From Winogradskyella flava (GTDB lineage: Bacteria > Bacteroidota > Bacteroidia > Flavobacteriales > Flavobacteriaceae), in contig NZ_JACLCP010000004.1 of NCBI RefSeq assembly GCF_014243395.1, positions 279,192 through 343,191 on the forward strand: 64,000 nt of DNA, read 5' to 3'. Of this stretch, positions 1 to 8,587 are shown in pieces; position 1 is the first letter of the stretch; every line of letters starts with the position of its first letter. The notes beneath the pieces are model-generated. The model was not told the origin of the DNA. It saw only the letters and a program-made list of their open reading frames with translations, and searched no databases. The translations under genes were made by a program, and so were the position numbers.

Positions 1-75
1 TTATTAAGATTTGTACAAGAGCAATCATTAATAAGTTTTTCCAACGAATTAAATTTAGAAAATGAATCATTTTAG
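1..75 (+). CDS. 3' end of an unidentified gene entering the window
   Basis: The first 25 codons are open in frame 1 and end with TAG at 73-75. The peptide begins LLRFVQEQ and ends NENESF-like (LNLENESF), with a normal amino-acid mix. It would converge on the minus-strand gene that ends at 78, leaving a 2-base gap. The fragment is too short to name a family, and a chance open frame cannot be excluded. Confidence 0.45.
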   Translation, partial: LLRFVQEQSLISFSNELNLENESF

Positions 76-77
76 GA

Positions 78-392
78 TTACCGAGATATAATTTGATTGA
101 TTAAATAATAGGCTATGTAAGCAATAATGGCAAAAACAATAAGACTTACAATAGTGGTTCTTATAAACAGTTTTCGTTCTTGTTTTCTTATTTTATCTTT
201 AATTTTTTTTTTATCTTCTTTAGTCAGGTCTTTATGCATAAACTCCATTTCGTAATGGAGGTGTGCTTCAAGATCCAACTTTTCCTTATACACAGAAAAG
301 GGCGTACTCGTCTTTTGGTTAAAGGTTGCCTGATTGTTGCCAAAACCTATATAACCAAATCCTGTACTATGTCTTCTGGTTCTTCGTCCCAT
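78..392 (-). CDS. Small single-pass membrane protein, unknown function
   Basis: 104 residues. The N-terminal part is basic and glycine-rich (MGRRTRRHS). Residues about 45-75 are strongly charged and probably helical (KEDKKKIKDKIRKQERK). One hydrophobic segment at about 78-99 ends next to the C-terminus. This gives a cytoplasmic coiled or basic region anchored by a C-terminal membrane helix. It starts 7 bases after the kdsC-like gene stops, so it is probably the third gene of a minus-strand operon. I do not recognise the family. The long open frame on the opposite strand looks like a shadow because its composition is poor. Confidence 0.7.
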   Translation of the reverse strand: MGRRTRRHSTGFGYIGFGNNQATFNQKTSTPFSVYKEKLDLEAHLHYEMEFMHKDLTKEDKKKIKDKIRKQERKLFIRTTIVSLIVFAIIAYIAYYLINQIISR

Positions 393-398
393 CTGTAT

Positions 399-932
399 TT
401 AGTCATATTTGGCATTAAAGTTTCCATTCCATTTTCCTTGGACTTTAAGTACCTGTTCAATGACATCCCTAACGGCACCTTTGCCACCTTTTTTATGTGA
501 AATATATTTTGAAATAGCCTTTATTTCTGGCACGGCATCCTGAGGGCAGCACGGTAAGCCCGATACCTTCATCACTGGATAATCAGGAATATCATCTCCC
601 ATATATAACATTTGAGTTGAGCCAATATTGTGCTTGCTCATATACGCGTTGAGTTGCTCTATTTTATTATGAGCACCTAAATAGATGTCCTTAATACCTA
701 AACCAGTTAAACGCTTACGAACGCCTTCGTTTGAGCCACCAGAAATAATACAAACATTAAAGCCAGCATCAACAGCCGTTTTTAATGCAAACCCATCTTT
801 GATGTTCATAGTGCGGAGCATTTCGCCATCAGTAGTTACTGTAATTGTACCATCGGTTAATACGCCATCGACATCAAAAACAAAGGTGGTAATGTCTGCT
901 AGGTATTCTTTGTAGCTTTTATCGTCATTCAT
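399..932 (-). CDS. kdsC: KdsC-like HAD phosphatase (Kdo-8-phosphate phosphatase family)
   Basis: 177 residues, the size of KdsC, which removes the phosphate from 3-deoxy-D-manno-octulosonate-8-phosphate in the Kdo branch of LPS synthesis. The HAD motif I DVDGVLTDG is at residues 20-28, with Asp20 as nucleophile and Asp22 as acid/base. Motif II is the SGG near residue 64, and motif III is MGDDIPD near 117. There is no cap domain, as in tetrameric KdsC. ATG at 932 directly follows the TAG of the upstream DUF2520 gene, so the two are probably translationally coupled. Family assignment is firm; Kdo8P specificity is inferred. Confidence 0.85.
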   Translation of the reverse strand: MNDDKSYKEYLADITTFVFDVDGVLTDGTITVTTDGEMLRTMNIKDGFALKTAVDAGFNVCIISGGSNEGVRKRLTGLGIKDIYLGAHNKIEQLNAYMSKHNIGSTQMLYMGDDIPDYPVMKVSGLPCCPQDAVPEIKAISKYISHKKGGKGAVRDVIEQVLKVQGKWNGNFNAKYD

Positions 933-1721
933 CTATTTATTTTTTTTGGTCATTGAGCGTATCGAAATACCATGTGCTTTTTTAATTGAAGCGGTTAAGA
1001 GGTCATAAATAGCTTTATGCTCGTCGGATTCTATTTGCTTTAGATGACGTTTAATCGTCTTTTTATCATTGCGTTTTGCAGGTCCAGTTTGTGCCGAGTA
1101 AGGCGACATATGCTGAACTTTCTTAGCGGTTTCTAGTATTAAAGGTTTCAAGATATCAAAATTAATGTTTTTGGCGTCACTAATTTCATGCGCAATACGA
1201 TACAATTGATTGGTAAAGTTATTGACAAATACTGCTGAAAGATGCAAGGTTTGTCGCTGCTCAGTATTGATTTTATAGGGTTTGCAGCCCAGCGCTTCTG
1301 CCAAATCTTTCATAAAAGGCATGTTGGCTTTCTCGGTGACCTCAATACAGATAGGAATGTCACAAAAATCTAATTCGGCATCCTTGGAAAAGGTTTGCAG
1401 CGGATAAAATACTGCGCGCTGATTTTTTTTATCTAAATCATGAATGGACACACTTCCAGAGGTATGTGCTACTAGTCGATTCTCAAAAGGCAGTTCTTGG
1501 GATAATTTTGAAATGCTATCATCACTAACTGCCATAATATAGATATCAGCTTCTTTTAATGATTCTAATTGATCAATGGTGTCTACGTCATTGGCGAAAG
1601 ATGAAATTGAGCTATACGTACGATTATACCATTGTATAACCGTAACAGCATTAGATGCCATAAAGGCCTTATATAAATGTGTGGCTACATTTCCTGCGCC
1701 GAGTAATACAACAGATATCAT
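933..1721 (-). CDS. Rossmann-fold and DUF2520 protein
   Basis: 262 residues. The N-terminus carries a dinucleotide-binding glycine motif, VVLLGAGNVATHL (residues 4-16), as in the ProC/F420-dependent NADP oxidoreductase-like fold. The C-terminal half (about 130-250) is helical, with LHLSAVFVNNFTNQL, typical of DUF2520. The substrate of this family is unknown. The pairing with a KdsC-like phosphatase immediately downstream is common in flavobacteria as I know them. ATG at 1721 is the first plausible start, and nothing upstream is closer than the divergent globin gene. Confidence 0.8.
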   Translation of the reverse strand: MISVVLLGAGNVATHLYKAFMASNAVTVIQWYNRTYSSISSFANDVDTIDQLESLKEADIYIMAVSDDSISKLSQELPFENRLVAHTSGSVSIHDLDKKNQRAVFYPLQTFSKDAELDFCDIPICIEVTEKANMPFMKDLAEALGCKPYKINTEQRQTLHLSAVFVNNFTNQLYRIAHEISDAKNINFDILKPLILETAKKVQHMSPYSAQTGPAKRNDKKTIKRHLKQIESDEHKAIYDLLTASIKKAHGISIRSMTKKNK

Positions 1722-1778
1722 ACTGTAAAAATAGTAAGATTATCTGTTTTGTGTAAACACTAAGATGATTAAAAACAA

Positions 1779-1786
1779 TAACTTTG
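1779..1786 (+). promoter_or_regulatory. -7 promoter element TAACTTTG before the globin gene
   Basis: TAACTTTG matches the Bacteroidota -7 consensus TAnnTTTG. It ends 5 bases before ATG 1792, so the transcript would have almost no leader. No TTG lies at the ideal distance upstream, so support is partial. It argues against ATG 1765, which would be upstream of the transcript start. Confidence 0.45.
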
Positions 1787-1791
1787 TTTGT

Positions 1792-2184
1792 ATGGGAAAA
1801 CCAGATATAAAAACAAGAGAAGACGTTTACCAGCTAGTATCTCAATTTTATGCGAAAGTCAGAGAGGATGAAGTCTTAGGCCCTTTTTTTAATAATACCA
1901 TAAAGGATTGGGATGCACACTTGGAGCATTTAACTACATTTTGGGAATCTAGTTTATTCTTAAAAACTAAATACTACGGAAACCCATTAGAAATGCACGT
2001 AAAGGTTGATAAGTCCCATAATCATAGCATCACGGAATTGCATTTTGGCTTATGGTTAAACCTTTGGTATGAGACTATAGAAGCCCTTTTTGAGGGCGAT
2101 TATGCCGAAAATGCCAAGCGTCGTGCTCGAAAAATGGGGACCTTTTTATATTTGAAAATTTTTGAGGCTAGGAACACACCATGA
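1792..2184 (+). CDS. Group III truncated hemoglobin
   Basis: About 130 residues from ATG 1792 (an in-frame ATG at 1765 would add nine residues). The sequence shows a truncated 2-on-2 globin: FYAKVREDEVLGPFF near the N-terminus, WDAHLEHLTTFWESSLF in the middle, and the proximal-histidine region around HFGLWLNLW. Group III truncated globins bind heme and O2/NO and are usually linked to NO or oxygen stress; the exact role here is unknown. I prefer 1792 because a -7 promoter element lies between the two ATGs and family members start close to the DI..REDV segment. It is divergent from the DUF2520 gene. Confidence 0.85.
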   Translation: MGKPDIKTREDVYQLVSQFYAKVREDEVLGPFFNNTIKDWDAHLEHLTTFWESSLFLKTKYYGNPLEMHVKVDKSHNHSITELHFGLWLNLWYETIEALFEGDYAENAKRRARKMGTFLYLKIFEARNTP

Positions 2185-2230
2185 GTTCTCGATACATTCC
2201 GACGCTTGGCATCGGAACACTCGAACTGAT
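2184..2230. repeat. Intergenic palindromic repeat (AGTTCTCGA...TCGAACT)
   Basis: An imperfect inverted repeat starts in the globin stop codon. AGTTCTCGA and TCCGA on the left mirror TCGGA and TCGAACT on the right, around a short loop. The right end CACTCGAACTGAT (2218-2230) resembles the reverse complement of GTCATTTCGAGTG at 54675-54687, so both may belong to one dispersed family. It could fold in RNA and act as a terminator-like or REP-like element. Confidence 0.5.
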
Positions 2231-2347
2231 ATTCATTTCTACATCGTATTTTCAACTTCTATTGGGCTCTAAAAAATGAATTAATTTATTCTAGATTCAT
2301 CTGAATTCGCGAATTTCGCATGTGTAATATCAACTAAATCATAAACA

Positions 2348-2797
2348 ATGAAACTTCTAAGAGAATTTAAAGAATTTGCAGTAAAAGGTAATATGATGGA
2401 TATGGCCATTGGTATTATTATTGGGGCAGCATTTAATAAGGTGATTGACGTACTTGCCAAGCAGGTGTTATTGCCACCATTATCCTTATTGTCTGATGGT
2501 GTTAATTTTCAGGATAAGAAAATCGTCCTAAGGGATGCCATTGCGGATGCTTCTGGTGCTATTACTACTAGCGAAGTTGCCATAGCTTATGGTGCTCTGT
2601 TCGAAGTGTTTTTAGACTTCTTCATCATCGGTTTTACAGTTTTTGTTGTGGTCAAAGGAATGAATAGACTGCGCAACAAAGCACAAGATACAAAGGATGA
2701 AACAGTCGTGACTCCAAAGGATATTGAGTTATTGTCTGATTTAAAAGAATTGATGGAAGAGCAGAATAGATTACTAAAAGCAAAAGTTTCAAATTAA
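2348..2797 (+). CDS. mscL: Large-conductance mechanosensitive channel
   Basis: 149 residues. The N-terminal amphipathic helix and first membrane helix (REFKEFAVKGNMMDMAIGI) are the most conserved part of MscL. The second membrane helix lies at about 80-105 and a charged C-terminal bundle helix at about 125-149 (DLKELMEEQNRLL). The homopentamer opens under membrane tension to release solutes on osmotic downshock. Length is close to the usual 130-150. It stands alone, downstream of the palindromic repeat and upstream of the cytochrome c maturation gene. Confidence 0.95.
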   Translation: MKLLREFKEFAVKGNMMDMAIGIIIGAAFNKVIDVLAKQVLLPPLSLLSDGVNFQDKKIVLRDAIADASGAITTSEVAIAYGALFEVFLDFFIIGFTVFVVVKGMNRLRNKAQDTKDETVVTPKDIELLSDLKELMEEQNRLLKAKVSN

Positions 2798-2868
2798 TTG
2801 AAAGATTATTAGAAAAATTTAACGCTTTTTCAAGGTTTAAACACGAAGTCTAAATCACCAAAAAGCCA

Positions 2869-2876
2869 TATCTTTG
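2869..2876 (+). promoter_or_regulatory. -7 promoter element TATCTTTG before ccsBA
   Basis: TATCTTTG followed by C matches TAnnTTTG(C). Its last three bases (TTG) are in frame with the downstream gene and could be mistaken for a start codon. The element places the transcript start near 2882, ahead of ATG 2904. Confidence 0.55.
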
Positions 2877-2903
2877 CACGAGCTTAAAATAAGCCTTGTA
2901 GCT

Positions 2904-5900
2904 ATGCAAAAGAAAATCGCTAATTTCCTATTTTCCACTAGACTTACTGCTGTTTTATTTATTGTTTTTGCTGTCGCCATGGCAACAGGAACATTATTAG
3001 ACAGAAACATGGAAACCTCTCCAACACCTTATACAAGAACATTGATTTATAATGCGTGGTGGTTCGAGACTATTATGGTCATGTTTGTTATAAACTTTAT
3101 TGGTAATATTGGTCGTTATAGGCTTTGGCGAAAAGAAAAGTGGTCAACACTAATTTTACATTTAGCTTGGATATTGATTATTGTAGGTGCAGGAGTAACA
3201 AGGTACATAGGTTATGAAGGTATGATGAGAATTAGAGAGGGTGACACTGAAAGCCAATTTCGTTCTCAAAAAACCTATATCAGCGGTCGAATTTTAGGAG
3301 CTTATGAGATTAATGGCCAGTTACAGCAAAGAAATATAATGGAAGAGGTAGATTTCTCGCCTCGACTAGATAATGATTTTGAGAAAACTTATCAATATGG
3401 TGATAAGGACATCAGTTTTAAGCTTAAAAAATTCATTAAAGGTGCAGAAAAGGATATTGTGCCTAACGACAATGGTGAGCGTTTTTTAAAAATTGTTGAA
3501 GCTGGTGATGGACAACCTCACAATCATTTTCTAAAGGAAGGTCAAGTCTCTAACTTACATAATGTTCTCATCTCCTTGAATAAAGAACAGGATGGCGCTA
3601 TAAACATTTATGATACTAAAGACGGCCTCTTTATTAAATCGCCATACGAAGGTGAATTTATGACTATGGCCACTGGTACTAGAGGCAAATTGGTCAAGGA
3701 TAGTCTTCAGCCCTTAGCACTGCGTTCGCGCTATATAATTGGAAATATGCAGTTGGTATTTCCAAAACCTGTCATAAAAGGCGTTTTTGATATTGTGAAG
3801 AAACCTACGATTCTTAAGGGGGATGAAAGTGGAATTGTTTTGGATGTTACAGCAAGTGGACAAACCACTAGTATTAATCTTATAGGTGGTCCTGGGACTT
3901 ATAATCGTATTCAGGAAATCGAAGTTGGAGGTTTGGAAATCGCATTGCGTTATGGTTCTCGCTTGGAGCAGTTACCGTTTGAGGTCAAGCTTAATGATTT
4001 CATTGCTGAAAAATATCCTGGTACTGAAAAAGCCTACTCATCATACGAAAGTAAGGTCACTGTCGTAGATAAGGAGCAAGGTGATTTTGATTATCATATT
4101 TACATGAATCATATTTTAGATCACAGAGGCTATCGTTTTTTCCAGGCCAGTTTTGATCCTGATGAAAAAGGGACAGTCCTTTCTGTAAATCATGATATGT
4201 GGGGAACTTACATTACATATGCTGGTTACTTGTTATTGTATTTTGGTTTGATGGCGATTCTATTTGCAAAGCATACTCGTTTTGATGATTTAAGAAAGCG
4301 TCTCAATAAACTCAAAATAAAGAAAGCAAAACTGATGACTATGATTGTTTTGCTACTAAGTTTCTCAGGATTTGGGCAAGAACATTCTGAAGGTGATGGT
4401 CATAATCATTCGAAAAGACCAGGAAAGGAGCAAATAGATTCTATTCTTAGAGTGTATATTACACCCAAGGAACATGCCGCTGTATTTTCTAAAATGGTAA
4501 TCCAAGATTATAGCGGTCGTATGATGCCAATGCATACTTACGCCTCTGAGATGTTACGAAAAATCAGCAAGAGTAACGTTTATGAAGAGTTTGACGCCAA
4601 TCAGATATTTTTATCCATCCAAGAAAGTCCTATGCTATGGTACAATGTGCCAATCATATACTTAAAGCCGAAAAAAGCTGATTCTATCAGAACTATAATT
4701 GGGGTTGATAAGTCTGTAAAGCATGCGAGCTTGCTTGATTTTTTTACCGAAGATGGGCGTAATAAGCTTGGCCCTTATATTGAAGAATCCTTTAAAGCGC
4801 AGGTGCCTAATGGATATCAAATGCAAATAAAAGAAACCTATAATCGTCTTAGTCTTTTATCTGATGCTATTGAAGGGCGGAATATTAAAATTTTTCCTGT
4901 TCCTAATGATGACAATAATACATGGATTTCTTCTATGGAATTTAGGGATGAAGGTTATAGAGAAAAAATAAAGGATACACTATACGGCAACTTTATTAAT
5001 AATGGTTTTACTGCGTATTTGGTGACCTTAAATAATGCCAAACAAACCGGAGATTATTCTAAAGCTGAAAACTTACTATCAGGTATAAAAAAAACACAAG
5101 AGAAATTTGGTAGTGCGGTTATGTTATCTGATGAAGAGATAAATGCTGAAATTCTCTATAACGATTACGATATTTTTAATCGATTATTTCTGTGGTATTT
5201 ACTTGCTGGTGGTTCGTTGTTTGTTCTTTTAATAGTTCAGATTTTTAAATATAAAAGTAAATGGCTTAAAATAATAATTAATATACTAATAGGTATCCTA
5301 GTAGTATTGTTCTTACTACATATAGGAGGGTTGGCGTTACGTTGGTATTTATCTGGTCATGCACCTTGGAGTAATACATATGAATCGATGATTTATGTGG
5401 CTTGGTCTGTAATGCTATTCGGATTACTGTTGGGAAGAAAAAGTAATCTTACAGTTGCGGCTTCAGCATTTGTTTGTTCCATGATATTAATGGTGGCACA
5501 TTGGAGTTGGTTGGATCCTGCAATAGGAAATCTGGAACCTGTTTTACAAGGCTATTGGTTAATGATCCATGTATCCGTTATTGTTGCCAGTTACGGACCT
5601 TTTGCTATCGGAATGATTTTAGGTGTGGTTGCTCTATTGCTTATGATTCTTACGAATAAGAACAATAAGAAGCGTATGGATATCAATATTAAAGAACTCA
5701 CCGTAATCAATGAATTGGCCCTTACTGTTGGGTTAGTTATGCTAACTATTGGGAACTTTTTAGGTGGTATGTGGGCCAACGAAAGTTGGGGACGATATTG
5801 GGGCTGGGATCCAAAGGAAACTTGGGCCTTGATAAGTATTATGGTTTATGCATTTGTTATTCACATGCGATTGATACCAGGTTTAAGAGGGCGTTGGTTA

Positions 5901-6095
5901 TTTAATTTTATATCTATAATAGCTTTTGCGAGTATAATGATGACTTATTTTGGTGTTAATTTCTATTTAGCCGGTCTACATTCTTATGCTAGTGGCGATC
6001 AGATACTGAGTTTTCAGTTTATAGCGATTACATTAGCCGTCATTGCAATATTGGCGTTCTTGGCATTTAGGAAATATAAGACTTATTATAAATAA
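2904..6095 (+). CDS. ccsBA: Fused ResB/CcsB-CcsA system II cytochrome c synthase
   Basis: 1063 residues from ATG 2904. The N-terminal half is ResB/CcsB-like: three membrane helices within about the first 110 residues, a long periplasmic domain, then another helix. The C-terminal third is CcsA-like, with many membrane helices and the heme-handling WWD signature (WGRYWGWDPKETW). The fusion exports heme and attaches it to CXXCH apocytochromes outside the membrane. A histidine-rich middle stretch (HSEGDGHNHS) follows a hydrophobic segment. Bacteroidota often carry this fused form. A TTG 30 bases upstream falls inside the -7 element and is rejected as start. Confidence 0.9.
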   Translation: MQKKIANFLFSTRLTAVLFIVFAVAMATGTLLDRNMETSPTPYTRTLIYNAWWFETIMVMFVINFIGNIGRYRLWRKEKWSTLILHLAWILIIVGAGVTRYIGYEGMMRIREGDTESQFRSQKTYISGRILGAYEINGQLQQRNIMEEVDFSPRLDNDFEKTYQYGDKDISFKLKKFIKGAEKDIVPNDNGERFLKIVEAGDGQPHNHFLKEGQVSNLHNVLISLNKEQDGAINIYDTKDGLFIKSPYEGEFMTMATGTRGKLVKDSLQPLALRSRYIIGNMQLVFPKPVIKGVFDIVKKPTILKGDESGIVLDVTASGQTTSINLIGGPGTYNRIQEIEVGGLEIALRYGSRLEQLPFEVKLNDFIAEKYPGTEKAYSSYESKVTVVDKEQGDFDYHIYMNHILDHRGYRFFQASFDPDEKGTVLSVNHDMWGTYITYAGYLLLYFGLMAILFAKHTRFDDLRKRLNKLKIKKAKLMTMIVLLLSFSGFGQEHSEGDGHNHSKRPGKEQIDSILRVYITPKEHAAVFSKMVIQDYSGRMMPMHTYASEMLRKISKSNVYEEFDANQIFLSIQESPMLWYNVPIIYLKPKKADSIRTIIGVDKSVKHASLLDFFTEDGRNKLGPYIEESFKAQVPNGYQMQIKETYNRLSLLSDAIEGRNIKIFPVPNDDNNTWISSMEFRDEGYREKIKDTLYGNFINNGFTAYLVTLNNAKQTGDYSKAENLLSGIKKTQEKFGSAVMLSDEEINAEILYNDYDIFNRLFLWYLLAGGSLFVLLIVQIFKYKSKWLKIIINILIGILVVLFLLHIGGLALRWYLSGHAPWSNTYESMIYVAWSVMLFGLLLGRKSNLTVAASAFVCSMILMVAHWSWLDPAIGNLEPVLQGYWLMIHVSVIVASYGPFAIGMILGVVALLLMILTNKNNKKRMDINIKELTVINELALTVGLVMLTIGNFLGGMWANESWGRYWGWDPKETWALISIMVYAFVIHMRLIPGLRGRWLFNFISIIAFASIMMTYFGVNFYLAGLHSYASGDQILSFQFIAITLAVIAILAFLAFRKYKTYYK

Positions 6096-6169
6096 GGCCT
6101 AATTTCTAATAGAGCTCATTTTACTTAATAATTTTTTATAACTTGAAGTTTTTAATCAACTAACCTCAA

Positions 6170-6358
6170 ATGGATTACTTCAAAAAATTAGGAACTGCAA
6201 GTTTGTTTATGCTTATTCTCTGCGCAGTTATAATTATTGTTGCTGAATACTTATTTCTAACTGGAGATCAAATGCATGGTTTATTTATTGGGCTATGGGC
6301 ACCAACACTTCTCGGTGTCATGATTTACTTAAAACTTGTAGATCATGGAGGCAAATGA
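6170..6358 (+). CDS. Small two-helix membrane protein, unknown
   Basis: 62 residues with two hydrophobic segments, about 10-30 (LFMLILCAVIIIVAEYLF) and 36-55, separated by a short TGDQMHG loop. The ATG overlaps nothing upstream and lies 75 bases after ccsBA stops. The last codons overlap the start of the next small gene by 14 bases, so the two are probably co-translated. I do not recognise the family; the position suggests a small accessory of a membrane complex, but this is only inference. Confidence 0.6.
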   Translation: MDYFKKLGTASLFMLILCAVIIIVAEYLFLTGDQMHGLFIGLWAPTLLGVMIYLKLVDHGGK

Positions 6359-6455
6359 TATTGTATTTTGGTTTTCAATCATAGTTGCGTTTCTCGTGGC
6401 GCTATGGGCTATTCTCATGATTCGAGCTTACAATAGAGCTGGAAAGAATGATTAA
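6345..6455 (+). CDS. 36-residue membrane peptide
   Basis: ATG 6345 opens a frame that reads MEANDIVFWFSIIVAFLVAL and ends in a basic tail before TAA 6453-6455. It has one membrane helix (about 6-27) with a positive C-terminal tail, which predicts an N-out or signal-anchor topology. It overlaps the end of the 62-residue gene by 14 bases in another frame. It is too short for usual gene callers; the overlap and clean helix make it credible. Confidence 0.5.
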   Translation: MEANDIVFWFSIIVAFLVALWAILMIRAYNRAGKND

Positions 6456-6539
6456 GACGTAACGCTTGTCTTAATTAAGGTTCTTCGGATATTACGCACT
6501 CTATTACTATTGGCTTGAGCAGTAAGAAAATATGTTAGT

Positions 6540-6956
6540 ATGACTTTAGATTTAGCACGTTTAATTATTGACGCAGGTTTTGTGGTTCTAATTTGGGCCG
6601 TGCAGTTAGTAATATATCCAAGTTTCGGATATTACTCTAGGACTGATCTACATTTTTGGCATAAGAGTTATACAACACGAGTAACATTCATAGTCTTACC
6701 ATTAATGTTCAGTCAGTTGATTTTAGGAATCGTGCAATTATGGCAAAGTCAGAATTGGTATACCATTACCAGTATAATAATAATTGCTTCACTATGGTTT
6801 ATAACGTTTCTGGTTTTTGTGCCATTGCATCGAACTATTGATGCTAATAAACCAATAGAAAATGTCTGTTCTATATTAGTTCTAAAAAATTGGATACGGA
6901 CCATATTGTGGACAGTCCTATTCGCAATTACACTTATTAATTTTCTTTATTTTTAA
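6540..6956 (+). CDS. Four-helix membrane protein, unknown
   Basis: 138 residues with four hydrophobic segments, roughly 5-28, 48-70, 76-97 and 115-137. The loop after helix 1 contains YYSRTDLHFWHKSYTTRV, which has several aromatic and basic residues; a later loop contains PLHRTID. This conserved-looking histidine pattern is reminiscent of small heme or quinone-associated membrane proteins, but I cannot name the family. It lies 84 bases after the 36-residue gene, same strand, so an operon with the small membrane genes is possible. Confidence 0.6.
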   Translation: MTLDLARLIIDAGFVVLIWAVQLVIYPSFGYYSRTDLHFWHKSYTTRVTFIVLPLMFSQLILGIVQLWQSQNWYTITSIIIIASLWFITFLVFVPLHRTIDANKPIENVCSILVLKNWIRTILWTVLFAITLINFLYF

Positions 6957-7088
6957 AAATAATGTGCATATTTGTATCATTATGATTGCATAATAAACCT
7001 ATCTCGGAAAAAATTATCACTTCTTCTTGTGATGTCAATCGTCAGGTATATTCTACTTGGCATCATTTTATATTCAATTTTTTAAGTT

Positions 7089-8495
7089 ATGCAATCCAAC
7101 AAAATTTCAATCCGACAGTTTTTCAAATATTTAAAAATCGCGATTTCTGGCAAGGAACAAGATTTTACATCAGGAAGTATTCGTAGAGCGGTTTTTATGT
7201 TATCTATTCCTATGATTTTGGAGATGCTCATGGAATCGATTTTTGCTATTGTAGATATTTTTTATGTATCTAGAGTTAGCGTAAATGCCGTGGCAACCAT
7301 AGGTCTTACCGAATCTGTAATTACACTTGTTTATGCCGTAGCCATTGGTCTTAGTATGGCAGCGACTGCAATCGTGGCTAGACGTATTGGAGAACAGGAC
7401 CGAGAAGGGGCTTCCCAAGCCGCAGTACAGGTTATAGGTTTGGGCGTTTTAGTTGCTGCAGCAATTAGCGCAATAGGAATTTTCTACCCAAAAGAGATTT
7501 TACAATTAATGGGAGGTGAGCCAGAGCTAGTTGCAGAAGGCTATGGTTATACTCAGGTACTCTTAGGCGGAAATGTAACTATTATGTTACTGTTCTTAAT
7601 CAATGCTATATTTAGAGGAGCAGGTGATGCTTCAATTGCTATGTGGGCTTTAGTATTATCTAATGGTCTTAATATTATTTTAGACCCTATGTTTATTTTT
7701 GGTTTTGGACCTATTCCTGCCTATGGTGTCGAAGGTGCGGCTATTGCAACTACAATTGGCAGAGGAACGGCAGTTATCTTTCAATTATTAGTGTTGTTTT
7801 ATGGCTGGAGTAAGATAAAGGTACGATTTAAAGATTTAGTGCTTCGAGTCGCCGTCATGCTAAATCTCATTAAGGTATCCCTTGGAGGTATTGGACAATT
7901 TTTAATTGGGACATCATCTTGGGTGTTTTTAATGCGCATCATGAGTGAGTTTGGAAGTGAAGTATTGGCAGGTTATACCATCGCCATTCGTGTAATGATG
8001 TTTACGTTAATGCCAGCTTGGGGAATGAGTAATGCAGCGGCAACATTAGTTGGTCAGAATTTAGGTGCGAAAAAACCACAACGTGCAGAAGATTCTGTAT
8101 GGAAAACAGGAAAGTATAGTGCCATTTTTATGGGATTGGTATCTATAATCTACCTGATATTTGCTCCAGAAATTATTTCTTGGTTTACACAAGAAGCTGA
8201 GGTTATTTCAAACGGTGCGTTATGTTTAAGAATCATTGCCGCAGGCTATGTCTTCTATGGTTACGGTATGGTCATCATCAATGCTTTCAATGGTGCGGGA
8301 GATACTAAAACACCTACATGGATAAACTTTGTTTGTTTTTGGCTATTTCAACTTCCTTTTGCCTATTTAATGGCACTCACGTTTGACTTTGGACCAATTG
8401 GTGTTTTTACAGCAATAACTTTGGCTGAAGTATTAATCACCATCATTGGTGTTTTGTGGTTTAAGAAAGGTTTTTGGAAAGCTACTGAAGTCTAA
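7089..8495 (+). CDS. MATE family efflux transporter
   Basis: 468 residues with about twelve membrane helices in two pseudo-symmetric halves, typical of MATE/NorM proteins. Visible family marks include AIVDIFYVSRV in helix 2, NAIFRGAGDAS in the first half and NAFNGAGDTKTPTW in the second. MATE proteins export cationic drugs and metabolites using Na+ or H+ gradients; specificity cannot be read here. The start at 7089 gives a basic cytoplasmic lead of about 30 residues. A strong hairpin terminator follows at 8528-8561. Confidence 0.88.
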   Translation: MQSNKISIRQFFKYLKIAISGKEQDFTSGSIRRAVFMLSIPMILEMLMESIFAIVDIFYVSRVSVNAVATIGLTESVITLVYAVAIGLSMAATAIVARRIGEQDREGASQAAVQVIGLGVLVAAAISAIGIFYPKEILQLMGGEPELVAEGYGYTQVLLGGNVTIMLLFLINAIFRGAGDASIAMWALVLSNGLNIILDPMFIFGFGPIPAYGVEGAAIATTIGRGTAVIFQLLVLFYGWSKIKVRFKDLVLRVAVMLNLIKVSLGGIGQFLIGTSSWVFLMRIMSEFGSEVLAGYTIAIRVMMFTLMPAWGMSNAAATLVGQNLGAKKPQRAEDSVWKTGKYSAIFMGLVSIIYLIFAPEIISWFTQEAEVISNGALCLRIIAAGYVFYGYGMVIINAFNGAGDTKTPTWINFVCFWLFQLPFAYLMALTFDFGPIGVFTAITLAEVLITIIGVLWFKKGFWKATEV

Positions 8496-8527
8496 TGGCT
8501 AAGAGTATTTCCTTATATAAAAAAGAA

Positions 8528-8561
8528 TTTGCGCTGCCTGGAACTTTCCAAACAGCGCAAA
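8528..8561. terminator. Bidirectional hairpin between the MATE gene and proteorhodopsin
   Basis: TTTGCGCTG (8528-8536) pairs perfectly with CAGCGCAAA (8553-8561), with an inner TGGAA/TTCCA pairing. On the minus strand the stem is followed by a T-rich stretch (TTCTTTT), so it probably ends proteorhodopsin transcripts; it could also end the MATE transcript. Confidence 0.75.
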
Positions 8562-8587
8562 AACTTATTAACTAATAACTCTTATAG

